A DNA stretch of 37,194 nucleotides from Verrucomicrobiota bacterium (GCA_023457715.1 JAEWKR010000128.1:1-37194), one strand, 5' to 3'; shown: positions 17,741-27,177, counted from the stretch's first letter. Notes: generated from the letters alone by a model not told the origin. Made by a program: numbers and translations.

Positions 17741-20700
17741 ATGGTTTCCCGGCTGTACCTGACCGCGGCCCTGCTGGCTGCGCCGATGCTTTCTCCCGCC
17801 GCGCGCGCGTCGGCTGCCGAGCCCGCCAGGCCGCCGCTGAGCGGGGTGGAACTCGCGCCCCGTTCCGGCCCCGCGGGCTCGACGCTTTTCCAGCCCATGC
17901 CGGCCACCGAGACGGGGATCTCGGCCCCCAACTTGTACGCCGATCCGAAGATGTGGGCGGAACGCTACCGGGAGTTCAGCCTTGGGGCGATCGGCACCGG
18001 CGTGGCGATCGGCGACTTCGACGGCGACGGCTGGCCGGACGTGTTTGTCGTGCGCAAAACCGAACCCGACCGGTTGTTTCGCAACCTCGGGGGCTTCCGC
18101 TTCGAGGATGTGACCGACCGGGCCGGGGTGGGCGGGCCGGTGGAGGCGTGGAAACAAGGGGCGGCGGCGGCCGACCTGAACAACGACGGCCACCTCGACC
18201 TGTACGTCACGCGGTTCAATGCGCCGAACCTCTTGTATCTCAATCGCGGTGACGGCACCTTCCGCGAGGCCGCCCGCGAGCGGGGGCTCGACGTCGTCAG
18301 CGCCAGCGGGATGGCCTGCTTCGCCGATTACGATCGCGACGGCCGCCTCGACCTCTACCTGCAGACGAATCTGCTCGATGCGGAGGCCAATCCCTACGGC
18401 GAACGCGACCGGATGCTGCACCAGAACGCCGACGGCACGTTCACGGACGTGACCGAGCGGGCCGGACTCTTCGGCAAGACGCAGGGGCATTCCGCGACGT
18501 GGTGGGATTTCGACGAAGACGGGTGGCCCGACATCTACGTCGCCAATGACTTCAAGGATCCGGACCAGCTGTATCGCAACCGTGGCGACGGGACCTTCGG
18601 CAATGTCCTGAGCTTCGTGGTCCCGCACACGCCGCATTCGTCGATGGGCGCCGATCTCGGCGACCTCAACAACGACGGCCGGGTCGACCTGCTGGTCGCC
18701 GACATGGCACGGACGTCGCGGAGCGCCGATCACCGGGGCATGGCGAAGATCCGCGCCGGCCTGATGGAGAACAGCACCAATCCCGAGGCGGCGCCGCAGT
18801 TCATGCGCAACGCGCTTTACCTCAACACCGGCACCGGCCTGATGCAGGAGGCGGCTTTCCTCGCCGGCCTGGACGCCACGGACTGGACGTGGTCGGTGCG
18901 GATGGAGGACCTGGACAACGACGGCCGCCTCGACGTGTTTTTCACCACCGGCATGGTGCGCGAACTCGACCATGCCGACGTGGTGACGCGGACCTCGGCG
19001 CTGGAAAGCCTGGCCGCCCGGACGAAGCTCTGGAAGTCCACGCCCCCGCTGGCGCAGCGGACGCTGGTGTATCAGAATCTCGGCGACCTGCGTTTCGCGG
19101 AGCGGGGCGCCGCGTGGGGCCTGGCCCATCCGGGGGTGCATTTTGGCGCGGCCTTCGGGGATCTCGACCGCGACGGCGATCTCGATCTCGTTTTTGCCGG
19201 CTACGAGACCGACGTCATCGTCGCGCGCAACGACAGCGACGCCGGCCATCGGGTGCTTTTCGATCTGCGCGGGCCCCAAGGCAATCGGTATGGGATCGGC
19301 GCGGTGGTGAAGATCCGGACCGCGGCGGGCGTCCAGGTGCGGCCGCTGGTCCTCGCCCGCGGCTACCTGTCCACCAGCGAGCCGGTGGTGCACTTCGGGC
19401 TCGGCGACGCCGCGACGATCGATGAGGTGACCGTCGAATGGCCCAGCGGGCACCGGCAGGAGTTCCGCCAGGTGGCGGCCGACCGTCGCTATGTCGTTCG
19501 GGAACCCGCAGACGCCCCGCCGCCCCTGCCGCGCCCGCAGGCCCCGCGGTTGAATCCGCAGTTTGTCGACACCACGCGGGAGCAGAACCTGGTCGTGGTT
19601 TCGCGCGACCGGCCGGTCGACGAAACCGCCCGGCAGCCGCTGCTGCCCCTGCGCCACAATCGGATGGGCCCGGCCGCGGTGGCGGCCGACCTGGATGGGG
19701 ATGGAGAGGACGATCTCGTGTTCGGCGGTGCGACGGGCGAGCGCACGCAGAGGGTCATGAATCTCGGCGCCGGGCAGTTCCTGCCGCCGGTCACGACGGG
19801 CTTTGGCGGGGCGAACGAGGTCACCGATGCCGCCGTCCTGGCCTTCGAGGCGAATGGCGACGGCCACCTCGATTTGCTGGTCGGGAAGGGTGGCGTCGCG
19901 CGCGACCCGGGGCATGCCGCCTATCAACCACGGCTCTTCCTGAACGACGGCGGCGGACGTTTCGACGCGGCCCCCGCCGGGGTCCTGCCGGCCTGGACGG
20001 AGAGCACGGGAGGCGCGGCGGCGGCGGACTTCGACCGCGACGGGACCGTCGATCTCTTTCTCGGCGGCCGGGTTGTCCCCGGCGGCTATCCTGCCGTACC
20101 GCGCAGCGCCTTGTGGGCGCGGCGGGAAGGCCGCTGGGTGGACGTGACGGAGACGGTGGCGCCGGAGCTACGGTCGGTCGGCATGGTCACCGCCGCGCTC
20201 TGGAGCGATGTGGACGGGGACGGGTGGCTGGACCTCCTCGTCACGCTGGACTGGGGAGCGGTGGCTTACTTTCACAATGACGGGGGCCAACGCTTCGAAG
20301 ACTGGACGGCGCGGGCCGGATTTGCGGCCGCCGGCACCGGCTGGTGGAACTCGCTCGCCTCGGGCGACCTGAATGGCGATGGCCGGCCCGACTACATCGC
20401 GGGTAATCTGGGTCTGAATACGAAGTACCGCGCCAGTCCCCGGCAACCGTCGGTCCTCTTCGCCGGAGACTTCGATGGGAGCGGCCGCGATCAACTGATC
20501 GAGGCGCAGTACGAGGGGGAGGTTCTTTATCCGGTGCGCGCGCTGCCGCAGTTGCAGGCGGTGCTGCCTGCGCTGACGAAGAAATTTCCCACCTTTGAAC
20601 GGTACGCACATGCGTCCGTCGAAGCGGTCATCCCGGCGGAGCGTCTAGCGGCGGCACGAAAGCTGACGGCCACGGAACTCCGCAGCGGGGTCTTTCTCAG

Positions 20701-21334
20701 CCGCCCCGACGGCACCTACGCCTTCGCACCGCTGCCGCGGATTGCCCAGATCGCGCCGGTCTTCGGCATCGCCGTGACGGATTTCGACGGCGATGGCCAC
20801 GCCGATGTTTACGTCGTGCACAACTCGTTCGCCCCGATTGCGGAGACCGGCCGCTTCGATGGTGGGCTGAGCCAGCTTCTGCGCGGCGACGGCCGCGGGG
20901 GTTTGTCCCCGGTCGCCCCGGCGGACAGCGGGCTGCTGGTGCCCCACGAGGCGAAGGCGGCGGTCGTGTCGGACTTCAACCGCGATGGCTGGCCAGACCT
21001 GCTCGTCACCCGGAACAACCACCGGCCCGTGCTCTTTCGCAATCGCGCGGTGCCGTCGCGGCATTCATTCGGTGTCTCGCTGCGCGGGCCGGCCGGCAAT
21101 CCGACCGCGGTGGGGGCGCGAATTTCGGTGACCCTCCGCGACGGGCGCACGCAATCGCAGGAGGTCACTGCCGGGGCGGGTTATTTGTCCCAATCTTCGG
21201 CGGCACGCTTTTTCGGCTACGAGGAGGGCAACGAACCGCGCGAGGTCGTCGTCCGCTGGCCGGAGGGTCGGACGACCAGCCAGGCATGGACAACGGCGGC
21301 GCCGCTGCTTGTCTTGACCTCTCCCTCGCCATGA
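17741..21334 (+). CDS. Exported FG-GAP protein with two ASPIC/UnbV domains (CRTAC1-like)
   Basis: A 1197-residue secreted protein. The signal peptide spans residues 1-26 (cleavage near ARASAAEP). Fifteen Ca-loop motifs of FG-GAP/VCBS type are visible, from DFDGDGWPD (92-100) to DFNRDGWPD near 1087. They form two propeller-like blocks. The first block is followed by an ASPIC/UnbV domain at about 520-590 (GIGAVVKIRTAAGVQVR, then GYLSTSEPVVHFGLG, then VTVEWPSGHRQEF). The second block is followed by a second ASPIC-like domain at about 1120-1190 (AVGARISVTLRDGRTQ, then GAGYLSQSS, then VVVRWPEGRTTS). The layout suggests an ancestral duplication of the whole propeller-plus-ASPIC unit. The start at 17741 gives the signal peptide; the frame is open from 15065 but that part is antisense to another gene. 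The stop overlaps the next start (ATGA), so the FKBP is translationally coupled. Confidence 0.9.
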   Translation: MVSRLYLTAALLAAPMLSPAARASAAEPARPPLSGVELAPRSGPAGSTLFQPMPATETGISAPNLYADPKMWAERYREFSLGAIGTGVAIGDFDGDGWPDVFVVRKTEPDRLFRNLGGFRFEDVTDRAGVGGPVEAWKQGAAAADLNNDGHLDLYVTRFNAPNLLYLNRGDGTFREAARERGLDVVSASGMACFADYDRDGRLDLYLQTNLLDAEANPYGERDRMLHQNADGTFTDVTERAGLFGKTQGHSATWWDFDEDGWPDIYVANDFKDPDQLYRNRGDGTFGNVLSFVVPHTPHSSMGADLGDLNNDGRVDLLVADMARTSRSADHRGMAKIRAGLMENSTNPEAAPQFMRNALYLNTGTGLMQEAAFLAGLDATDWTWSVRMEDLDNDGRLDVFFTTGMVRELDHADVVTRTSALESLAARTKLWKSTPPLAQRTLVYQNLGDLRFAERGAAWGLAHPGVHFGAAFGDLDRDGDLDLVFAGYETDVIVARNDSDAGHRVLFDLRGPQGNRYGIGAVVKIRTAAGVQVRPLVLARGYLSTSEPVVHFGLGDAATIDEVTVEWPSGHRQEFRQVAADRRYVVREPADAPPPLPRPQAPRLNPQFVDTTREQNLVVVSRDRPVDETARQPLLPLRHNRMGPAAVAADLDGDGEDDLVFGGATGERTQRVMNLGAGQFLPPVTTGFGGANEVTDAAVLAFEANGDGHLDLLVGKGGVARDPGHAAYQPRLFLNDGGGRFDAAPAGVLPAWTESTGGAAAADFDRDGTVDLFLGGRVVPGGYPAVPRSALWARREGRWVDVTETVAPELRSVGMVTAALWSDVDGDGWLDLLVTLDWGAVAYFHNDGGQRFEDWTARAGFAAAGTGWWNSLASGDLNGDGRPDYIAGNLGLNTKYRASPRQPSVLFAGDFDGSGRDQLIEAQYEGEVLYPVRALPQLQAVLPALTKKFPTFERYAHASVEAVIPAERLAAARKLTATELRSGVFLSRPDGTYAFAPLPRIAQIAPVFGIAVTDFDGDGHADVYVVHNSFAPIAETGRFDGGLSQLLRGDGRGGLSPVAPADSGLLVPHEAKAAVVSDFNRDGWPDLLVTRNNHRPVLFRNRAVPSRHSFGVSLRGPAGNPTAVGARISVTLRDGRTQSQEVTAGAGYLSQSSAARFFGYEEGNEPREVVVRWPEGRTTSQAWTTAAPLLVLTSPSP

Positions 21335-22113
21335 AGTCCGCCGCCCGTTCCCGTCGCCCCTCCACGCCTGTCGACTCCCCGGAAATCGGGCGGCGGCGGG
21401 CGAAAGTCTGGCTGAGCCTCTGCCTCGCTTCGTTGGCGGCGAATGGCGTGCTGGGTTGGAGCCTCTGGCGGGCCACCCGGCCGGCGACCCCGGTGCCGGC
21501 GGTGGCTCCGGAATCGACCCGGCCCGCGGGTGACCTGGCCCCGTATGCCTCGCTGGGCTCGTTCGTGGCCGAGAACAATCGGATCCCCGATCTGAAGTGG
21601 ACGGAGGCCCAGTTTCATGCGTTCCAAAACGGGTTGCGGGCAAGTTACGAAGGCCGCGGGTATGCGATGGATGACGACGCGAAGAAGCTGCGGGATGACA
21701 TCAGTGCGCGCGTGCAGCGATTGCTCGCGGTCGATCGTCCCGATCCCGTGCAACAATATTTCAAGAACCTGCGCGAGCAGGAGAACGTGCAGCAGACGCC
21801 CACGGGATTGCACTACCGTATGACCGACATCGGCACCGGGCGGAAACCGGAGCTCAACTCGAACATTCTGCTGAGCTATTCGGCCAAACTGCCCAGCGGC
21901 GAGGCGCTGCCGGCGTTGAGCCGCATCCGGGTGCGCGCGAACCTCGCTGACTTATTGCCGGGATTGCGCGAGGGCCTGCAGTTGTTCCAGGTCGGCGGCA
22001 AAGGCTTGGTCTACGTGCCGGGCTCGCTCTCCTTTGGCGACGGCGATTGGCCGGCCGACGTCCCCCGCGGCGCGCCCATCGTCTTCTTCGTCGAACTGCA
22101 CGAAGTGCAGTGA
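21331..22113 (+). CDS. Membrane-anchored FKBP-type peptidyl-prolyl isomerase-like protein (degenerate)
   Basis: A 260-residue protein. An N-terminal anchor at about 23-41 (VWLSLCLASLAANGVLGWSLW) follows a basic segment, so the rest is probably periplasmic. An FKBP_N-like helical dimerisation segment spans about 65-135. The FKBP_C domain spans about 160-260, with family landmarks LLSYSAKLPSGE, GLREGLQLFQVGGKGLVYVPG and VFFVELHEV. Several catalytic-pocket positions of FKBP12-like enzymes differ: the FDSS segment is absent and the VIxGW tryptophan is Leu (LLPGL), so activity may be weak and a chaperone role is possible. Its ATG overlaps the stop of the ASPIC/UnbV gene (ATGA), suggesting that it helps fold or export that protein. 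Confidence 0.85.
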   Translation: MKSAARSRRPSTPVDSPEIGRRRAKVWLSLCLASLAANGVLGWSLWRATRPATPVPAVAPESTRPAGDLAPYASLGSFVAENNRIPDLKWTEAQFHAFQNGLRASYEGRGYAMDDDAKKLRDDISARVQRLLAVDRPDPVQQYFKNLREQENVQQTPTGLHYRMTDIGTGRKPELNSNILLSYSAKLPSGEALPALSRIRVRANLADLLPGLREGLQLFQVGGKGLVYVPGSLSFGDGDWPADVPRGAPIVFFVELHEVQ

Positions 22114-22135
22114 GGCGGAAGAGGATGGCCGCAAC

Positions 22136-22289
22136 AAGGCGCAAAAAGTCGCAACAACAGCCGGACAATCGCCGCGAGCCTGGTTGGGGTACGTTGTCCC
22201 GCGTTTACGCGGAATGCCATGGCCTGCGACGTTCCCCATCCTTCCGCCTGAAGGCGGGACAACGTACCCAAGCTACCTTTTTGCGCCTT
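22136..22289. repeat. REP/BIME-like pair nested in an outer inverted repeat, arrangement 2
   Basis: The outer arms are AAGGCGCAAAAAG (22136-22148) and CTTTTTGCGCCTT (22277-22289), a perfect 13-bp pair. Inside lies a 16-bp perfect inverted repeat, GGGTACGTTGTCCCGC (22187-22202) with 22254-22269. Its ends carry the same two REP-like units as at 4745-4830: CCGCG-TTTA-CGCGG followed by GAATGCC, and CCGCC-TGAA-GGCGG. Here the GTAC words point outward, while at 4745-4830 they face inward, so the order of units is swapped. The element sits between convergent stop codons of the FKBP gene and the TonB receptor gene. Confidence 0.75.
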
Positions 22290-22321
22290 TTGCGCGTTTT
22301 TGCGGCTATCCAAAAGTGCGC

Positions 22322-22352
22322 AAAAAAAGAGGGCGGGCCGAAGCCCGCCCTC
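22322..22352 (-). terminator. Intrinsic terminator of the TonB-receptor gene
   Basis: Read on the minus strand, a 10-bp GC-rich stem (GAGGGCGGGC / GCCCGCCCTC) is closed by a TTCG tetraloop and followed by seven Ts. It lies 27 bases downstream of the receptor stop codon. The UUCG loop in a C-G closing context is an especially stable RNA hairpin. Confidence 0.92.
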
Positions 22353-22378
22353 CAGAGGTGACACGTGGACGTGGGGTC

Positions 22379-24862
22379 TTAGAAGTCGAGACCCGCGGTG
22401 AGGCGGATACCCATCTTCGTCGGCACCTTGTAACGTTCGGTCGCGAGCACGGTCGACGAGCCGGTGGCCTTCCACCCGACGTACGTCGGCGTCTCGAGCA
22501 GGTTGCGGATGTTCAGCTGCCAGATCGTGTCGTAGCCCATGAGGCGCGCACGATAGGAGACGAAGGCATCGGCGTAGAGGCGCTCCGGCGTGTAACGAGC
22601 GATGCCGGTGCGGCCACCGAAGTCGCGATAGTCGACCAGTTGCTGGTCGAAGTACGACAAGCCGCCGCCGACCGCCAGGCCCTTGAGGGCGCCGTCACGG
22701 AAGGTGTACTTCGTGATCGCCGCCGCGCGGTTGCGGACCGAGTCCGGATAGGTCTGACCGATGGTGGACGCCACCGCGGAGGTCACGAACTCGTGATCGA
22801 CGTGCGCGTAGCTGAACACCAGCTGCCATTCCCGGCTCGGGCGGAACGTGAGGTCCACATCGAAGCCGCGTGACCGCTGCATGCCACCGGCGATGATGTC
22901 GCCCGCGGCGTACAGGTCGGCCCGCGTGCGGCCGGGGAACTCGAGCGCACGCTGTTCGGGCGTCAGGCGGTCCCAACGCGCCGTGTTGGCGTTGTCCCGG
23001 TTGGGTGCGCTTTGCGTGCCGCCGGTCTGCTCGATGTTATAGTAGCTGATCGTGCCGCTGATCTTGCCGTCGAGGAAGTCGATCTTCGTGCCGACTTCCC
23101 AGCTCTCGCCGATCTGCGGTCCGAACTGATTGCCGAAGCTGTCCTTCGTCGAATCCGGGAAGAGCGACGTCGAGTACACCGCGAACAGCGAGACCTCCTT
23201 GGTGACATCGAACGTGATGCCGTACATTGGGGAGACCTTGGACGCCTCATAGACGTTGTCCGGCACGCTCGATGCGCCGTTGTTCCAGGTCACCAGCTTC
23301 ATGTTGGTCTTGTTGGCGCCGATGTTCGTCTTGAGACGATTGTCGAGGGCCGACATCTGCCAGTTGATGAAGTAGTAGTCGTTCGAGTTGTCTTCGTGGT
23401 GGTAGCCGCTGCCGTTGGGGCCGCCGTCGACTTCGGGAACGACGTCGTTCGGGAGGAACCGCGGACGGATGATGCTGATGCCGGACTGGATGGGCATCAC
23501 CACGGCCGAAGCCAGCGGATCCAGCGGACGGGACGCGCGGGAGTACTCGTCTTCCGTCCAGACGTTGGCGCCGAACGCGAAGGTGTTCTTCGTGCCGGCG
23601 ACGTCGACCTTGTACACGCCGGTCGCGCCGTAGGCATGCATTTCATTGCCCCAGTCGCGATAGTGGTAGGTCTGCGTGATGGTGTTGCGGGCGAGGTCGA
23701 TGCCGGAGCTGGCGGATTCCCAGCTGTCCGCACCGCCCGAGCCGTTGGCATCCCAGCCGTTGCCGTCGATGTTCAGGCGGTCCGAGTACTGCGCGTAGCC
23801 GGTGACGCTGAACGCGTCGTTGAACGTGTGGACGATCTTGCCCCGATAGATATGGTTCTCGAGCGAGCGTTTGTTGTCCCCGTTCGCCCAGTTCCAATCC
23901 CAGGGGATGTCGGGACGCATCACCTGCAGCGGGATGTCGGAGCCGTTGCCCGGCGCCGCCGTCTCGTTGCCGAGGCTGAAGTAGCCGAGGCCGTTCGGCT
24001 TCGCGCGGAAGCCCCGCTCCATCATGAACTCGATCTGCGTGCCGGGGAACGGACGCCACTCGACTTCGGCGGCGGTCAGTTCGACCACGCCTTCCGAGTG
24101 TTCGCGCTGGTCCTCCGAATTTTCGCGGGCGGCGTTGAACCTCACGCCGAACGTGCCCATGCGTTCCGTCTTGGACGTCGCGTTCACGTCCGCGCTCACC
24201 CGCCAGTCACCGAAGTTGCCGACGGTGCCGCGCAGCTGGGCGAAGTTGCGGTTGAAGTCGACCGCCTTGGTGATGCTGTTCATCACGCCGCCGGGGTACG
24301 CGAGACCGTACAACGGGGCCGCCGGGCCTTTGACGAACTCGACGCGGGCGATGTTCTGCATGTCGACCGGGTCGTATTCACGCACGCCGTCGCGCAGGCC
24401 CCAGTTCTGGCGGAAACCGCGCACCAGCAGCTGTTGGTAGGGCTGCTGAATCGGGTTGTCCGAGAACGTGTCGTTGCCGCCGTAGACAAGGGCGGCGTTG
24501 TAGTTCTCGAAGTCGATCTGCGTCTTGATGAGCAGATCGTCCGCGAGATCGCGCGTGAACACCTGGATGTTCAGCGGGATGTCCTTGATCGGCGTGTTCG
24601 TTCTCGTACCCGAGAGCGAATTGGTGGCCGTGTAGCCTACGTCCCGGTCGGTCGTAACCGTGAAGGGCGAGAGCTTGACCGTCTCCTCCGGATCCGTCGC
24701 CGTCGCAGCCGCCGGAGGAGTCTGGGCGGTTGCAACAGTCGCAGCGACGAGGGACAGAGCGATCGCGGCGAGCGTCAGGCCTCGTCGCGATGTTCTGGTG
24801 TTCTGTCGGGGTCCAATCGACGCGCCCGCCATCGGGCGTGTCCTTAGCAGTGTGGGTGTCAT
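22379..24862 (-). CDS. TonB-dependent outer-membrane receptor
   Basis: An 827-residue outer-membrane transporter powered by TonB-ExbBD. The signal peptide is residues about 20-46, after a short basic N-terminus (cleavage near ATAQTPP). A TonB-box-like leader, ETVKLSPFTV (60-69), is followed by the plug domain (NTPIKDIPLNIQVFT, LLVRGFRQNWGLRDG, IARVEFVKGPAAPLYGLAYPGG) and a C-terminal 22-strand-type barrel ending in F (RLTAGLDF). The VKLSPFxV leader is common in Opitutaceae receptors in my experience. It resembles FhuA/FpvA-like siderophore receptors in the plug, but the substrate is not readable; a glycan ligand is possible. No SusD or regulator is adjacent. The ATG at 24862 or the one 10 codons later could be the start. 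Confidence 0.92.
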   Translation of the reverse strand: MTPTLLRTRPMAGASIGPRQNTRTSRRGLTLAAIALSLVAATVATAQTPPAAATATDPEETVKLSPFTVTTDRDVGYTATNSLSGTRTNTPIKDIPLNIQVFTRDLADDLLIKTQIDFENYNAALVYGGNDTFSDNPIQQPYQQLLVRGFRQNWGLRDGVREYDPVDMQNIARVEFVKGPAAPLYGLAYPGGVMNSITKAVDFNRNFAQLRGTVGNFGDWRVSADVNATSKTERMGTFGVRFNAARENSEDQREHSEGVVELTAAEVEWRPFPGTQIEFMMERGFRAKPNGLGYFSLGNETAAPGNGSDIPLQVMRPDIPWDWNWANGDNKRSLENHIYRGKIVHTFNDAFSVTGYAQYSDRLNIDGNGWDANGSGGADSWESASSGIDLARNTITQTYHYRDWGNEMHAYGATGVYKVDVAGTKNTFAFGANVWTEDEYSRASRPLDPLASAVVMPIQSGISIIRPRFLPNDVVPEVDGGPNGSGYHHEDNSNDYYFINWQMSALDNRLKTNIGANKTNMKLVTWNNGASSVPDNVYEASKVSPMYGITFDVTKEVSLFAVYSTSLFPDSTKDSFGNQFGPQIGESWEVGTKIDFLDGKISGTISYYNIEQTGGTQSAPNRDNANTARWDRLTPEQRALEFPGRTRADLYAAGDIIAGGMQRSRGFDVDLTFRPSREWQLVFSYAHVDHEFVTSAVASTIGQTYPDSVRNRAAAITKYTFRDGALKGLAVGGGLSYFDQQLVDYRDFGGRTGIARYTPERLYADAFVSYRARLMGYDTIWQLNIRNLLETPTYVGWKATGSSTVLATERYKVPTKMGIRLTAGLDF

Positions 24863-25143
24863 GGCAAAAAGAAGGAACCGGCCTCAACCATCGGCTCGCC
24901 GCATTGGGGTGAGTGGGGGGCAATGCGGGGCGAAACGCCAACGGCTGGGGGGCAGCTTCTTGTCATGAGCCAAATCTCTGGACCGCCAATCAGAGTTGAA
25001 TTCAATCATTAGTGCTGGCCGCCGCCAACTATGTCATAATCCACCGGCCACGCTCGCCGGCGGCGACGCGGCCAGGCCCTGGCGTGGAATTTAGTTGGAG
25101 CGCCCGGCAATCTTCCCTTTTCAGGTGATCTGCCCCTCCTCCC
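24863..25143. other. Divergent intergenic region (promoter region, no clear boxes)
   Basis: This 281-bp gap separates the minus-strand TonB receptor and the plus-strand SGNH gene, so both promoters should be here. It contains the most AT-rich stretch of the neighbourhood (about 24968-25035, including a GAATTC palindrome and CATAAT), but no convincing paired -35/-10 or operator. No hairpin repeat of the types seen in other gaps is present. Confidence 0.5.
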
Positions 25144-26958
25144 GTGTCGCCCCCCTCCCGCCTGAGTCCGGCCCGCAAGACGCTCTTTGCGCTCATCGCC
25201 ACCGTCGTGGGTCTCCTCGTGCTGTTGGGAGGCCTCGAACTCGGGTTGCTCCTGGCCGGCGCCGGGCATTCGTCCCATTTCGTGCGGCAGACGCGCGCGG
25301 CGGACGGGACGCGGTGGTGGCGTGAAAATCGTTGGTGTACCGCACCTTACTTTACTCCGGCGCTGGCCCGCCACCCGCAGCCGCTGCGCCTGGCGGTGGA
25401 CAAGCCGGCGGATCATTACCGGATCATCGTCCTCGGCAGTTCAGCGGCGATGGGCGACCCGGAAGCCTCGTTTTCGCTCGGTCGGACGCTGGAGCTCCTG
25501 CTCCAGGACGCCGTGCCGGGGGTACGCTTCGAGGTGGTGAATGCCGGGATCACGGCGATCAACTCGCACCTCGTGCGTGGCATTGCGGCAGACTGTGTCG
25601 AGCTGTCGCCGGACCTCTTCATTGTCTACGAAGGACACAACGAGGTGATTGGGCCTTTCGGTCCCGCCAGCGTGCTCCTTCCCCTGCGGCGCAGTCACTC
25701 AATCGTTAGAATTTTGAGTTGGCTGCAAGGCACGCGGACGGCGCAGGCGTTGGGCGCGGCGATGCGCGCCCTGCACGCAAAGGACGTTCCGCAGGAGTGG
25801 GGCGGGATGCAGATGTTCCTCGAACAGGAGATCGCGTCCGACGATCCCCGGCTCCGCTGGGTGGAGGAGCATTTCCGCGCAAATCTGCGCGCGGTGGCCG
25901 GCCACGCCGCGCGCGCGGGCGCCTCCACGCTCCTTTGCACGGTGCTGACGAACCAGCGGGACTTCGCTCCCTTCCGCTCCCGCCACCGCCCGGACTTGAG
26001 CGCGGACGAGCAGGCCGAATGGGAGCAACGGATGACGGAGGCGCGGATGGCGGAACGTCAGCGCGACCCCGCGGCCGCCGAACGGGCGTATCAGCGCGCG
26101 CAGGTCATCGATCCGGGATTCGCGGAGACGGCGTTCCGGCTCGGCCGGGTCCAGCTTCAATTGGGGAAGGCCGGGGCGGCGCGCGGGTCGCTGCAGCGTG
26201 CCCTCGATCTCGATACGCTGCGTTTCCGCACGGATTCGCGGCTCAACGACGCCATCCGGGCGGAGGCGCGGTCGCTGCCGGGCGCCACGCTGGTCGATCT
26301 CGCGCGCGAACTGGAACCTTCCAGCCCGCACGGTGTGATCGGCGACGATTTCCTTTACGAACACGTTCATCTCAACCTGCGCGGCACCTACGAGGTGGCG
26401 GCGCGGCTGGCCGTGCACGTCGCGCACGATCTGCAGCGGCGTGGCCGGATCGCCGCGCTGCCCACGCAGTGGCTGGGACTCGACGTCGTGCGCCGACGGC
26501 TGGCGTACACAACCTACGAGCAGGCACTGATCGCGGGGGAGCTCCTGAACCGTTTCAAGGCGCCACCGTTTGCCGGGCAGATCGACGCGGCCGCGCGGAT
26601 CGGCACCTGGCAGGCGAGGGTGGACGCGGCGAACGGACTCCTTTCCCGCCCGGAGGTGACGGATGGCCTGGCGGCGTTGTACGCCGAGGCGCGCCAGCAC
26701 CGGCCGGACGACTGGGTGCTGGCCCGGAACGCCGGGGCGATGTTCGTGGCGCGCGGCCGTCCGGCGGAGGCGATCCCGCTGCTCCGGGCCGCCCTGGCGA
26801 TCATTCCCGATGATCCGGACACCCTGGTCGCGCTTGGCCTGGCCTGTCGCGCCACGGGCCAGACCGCCGAGGCCGAGGCGGTCTTCGCGCAGGTGCGCGC
26901 GCTTGAACCCGATCACCCGCTGCTCGACCGTGGCGGCAAGGCTGCCCCGCGAGGATAA
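25144..26958 (+). CDS. Membrane-anchored SGNH/GDSL-like hydrolase with TPR repeats
   Basis: A 604-residue protein starting at GTG (25144), preceded by a CCCCTCCTCCC tract. One transmembrane anchor lies at about 13-38. The SGNH fold follows: block I IIVLGSSAAMGD with the nucleophile serine near 102, then VNAGITAINSH, then VYEGHNEV with the block-III Asn, and the C-terminal LYEHVHLNLRG carrying the catalytic His. A helical insertion (about 290-360) and two or three TPR-like repeats at about 515-600 (PAEAIPLLRAALAIIPDDP) are present. Such proteins are found beside carbamoyltransferase/SxtJ/DUF5989 genes and are thought to modify or hydrolyse esters on surface polysaccharides; here that operon is convergent 9 bp away. 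The acyl substrate is unknown. Confidence 0.85.
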   Translation: MSPPSRLSPARKTLFALIATVVGLLVLLGGLELGLLLAGAGHSSHFVRQTRAADGTRWWRENRWCTAPYFTPALARHPQPLRLAVDKPADHYRIIVLGSSAAMGDPEASFSLGRTLELLLQDAVPGVRFEVVNAGITAINSHLVRGIAADCVELSPDLFIVYEGHNEVIGPFGPASVLLPLRRSHSIVRILSWLQGTRTAQALGAAMRALHAKDVPQEWGGMQMFLEQEIASDDPRLRWVEEHFRANLRAVAGHAARAGASTLLCTVLTNQRDFAPFRSRHRPDLSADEQAEWEQRMTEARMAERQRDPAAAERAYQRAQVIDPGFAETAFRLGRVQLQLGKAGAARGSLQRALDLDTLRFRTDSRLNDAIRAEARSLPGATLVDLARELEPSSPHGVIGDDFLYEHVHLNLRGTYEVAARLAVHVAHDLQRRGRIAALPTQWLGLDVVRRRLAYTTYEQALIAGELLNRFKAPPFAGQIDAAARIGTWQARVDAANGLLSRPEVTDGLAALYAEARQHRPDDWVLARNAGAMFVARGRPAEAIPLLRAALAIIPDDPDTLVALGLACRATGQTAEAEAVFAQVRALEPDHPLLDRGGKAAPRG

Positions 26959-26967
26959 GTGCGGGAC

Positions 26968-27177
26968 TCAGAACAGCGAATAGATGAACGGCGCCACTCC
27001 GGATCCGCCGAGCACAACGAGCCCGCCCAACAGGAGCACCACGACCAGGATGGGCGTCAGCCACCACTTCTTGTTGTGGAGCACGAAATCGATGAATTCG
27101 CCGAACGCTCCGCGCTGACGGCCGGCCGCAGCCTGCCGAAACCGGGACGGCGGAGTGGGTTTGTCCGTCGGGGGCAT
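26968..27177 (-). CDS. DUF5989 family small membrane protein
   Basis: A 69-residue protein with a basic N-terminus, the motif FGEFIDFVLHNKKWWLTP and one transmembrane helix (about 41-57), ending in GSGVAPFIYSLF. This matches DUF5989, a short membrane protein that travels with SxtJ and carbamoyltransferase genes; its molecular role is unknown. The start ATG at 27177 was chosen because it gives the family length and follows a strongly pyrimidine-rich leader (CCTCCCTCACCCC). It is the last gene of the operon, 56 bases after SxtJ. It may be an assembly factor for a membrane enzyme complex; that is inference. Confidence 0.88.
   Translation of the reverse strand: MPPTDKPTPPSRFRQAAAGRQRGAFGEFIDFVLHNKKWWLTPILVVVLLLGGLVVLGGSGVAPFIYSLF

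Noticed and set aside
23012..24847. Long plus-strand open frame antisense to the TonB receptor
   Set aside because: No recognisable domain; it is explained by the GC-rich codon pattern of the receptor on the other strand.
24968..25035. Sigma-70-like promoter (TTGAAT / CATAAT words) between the TonB receptor and SGNH genes
   Set aside because: Spacing between candidate boxes is wrong and neither box is close to consensus; only the AT-rich character is noteworthy.
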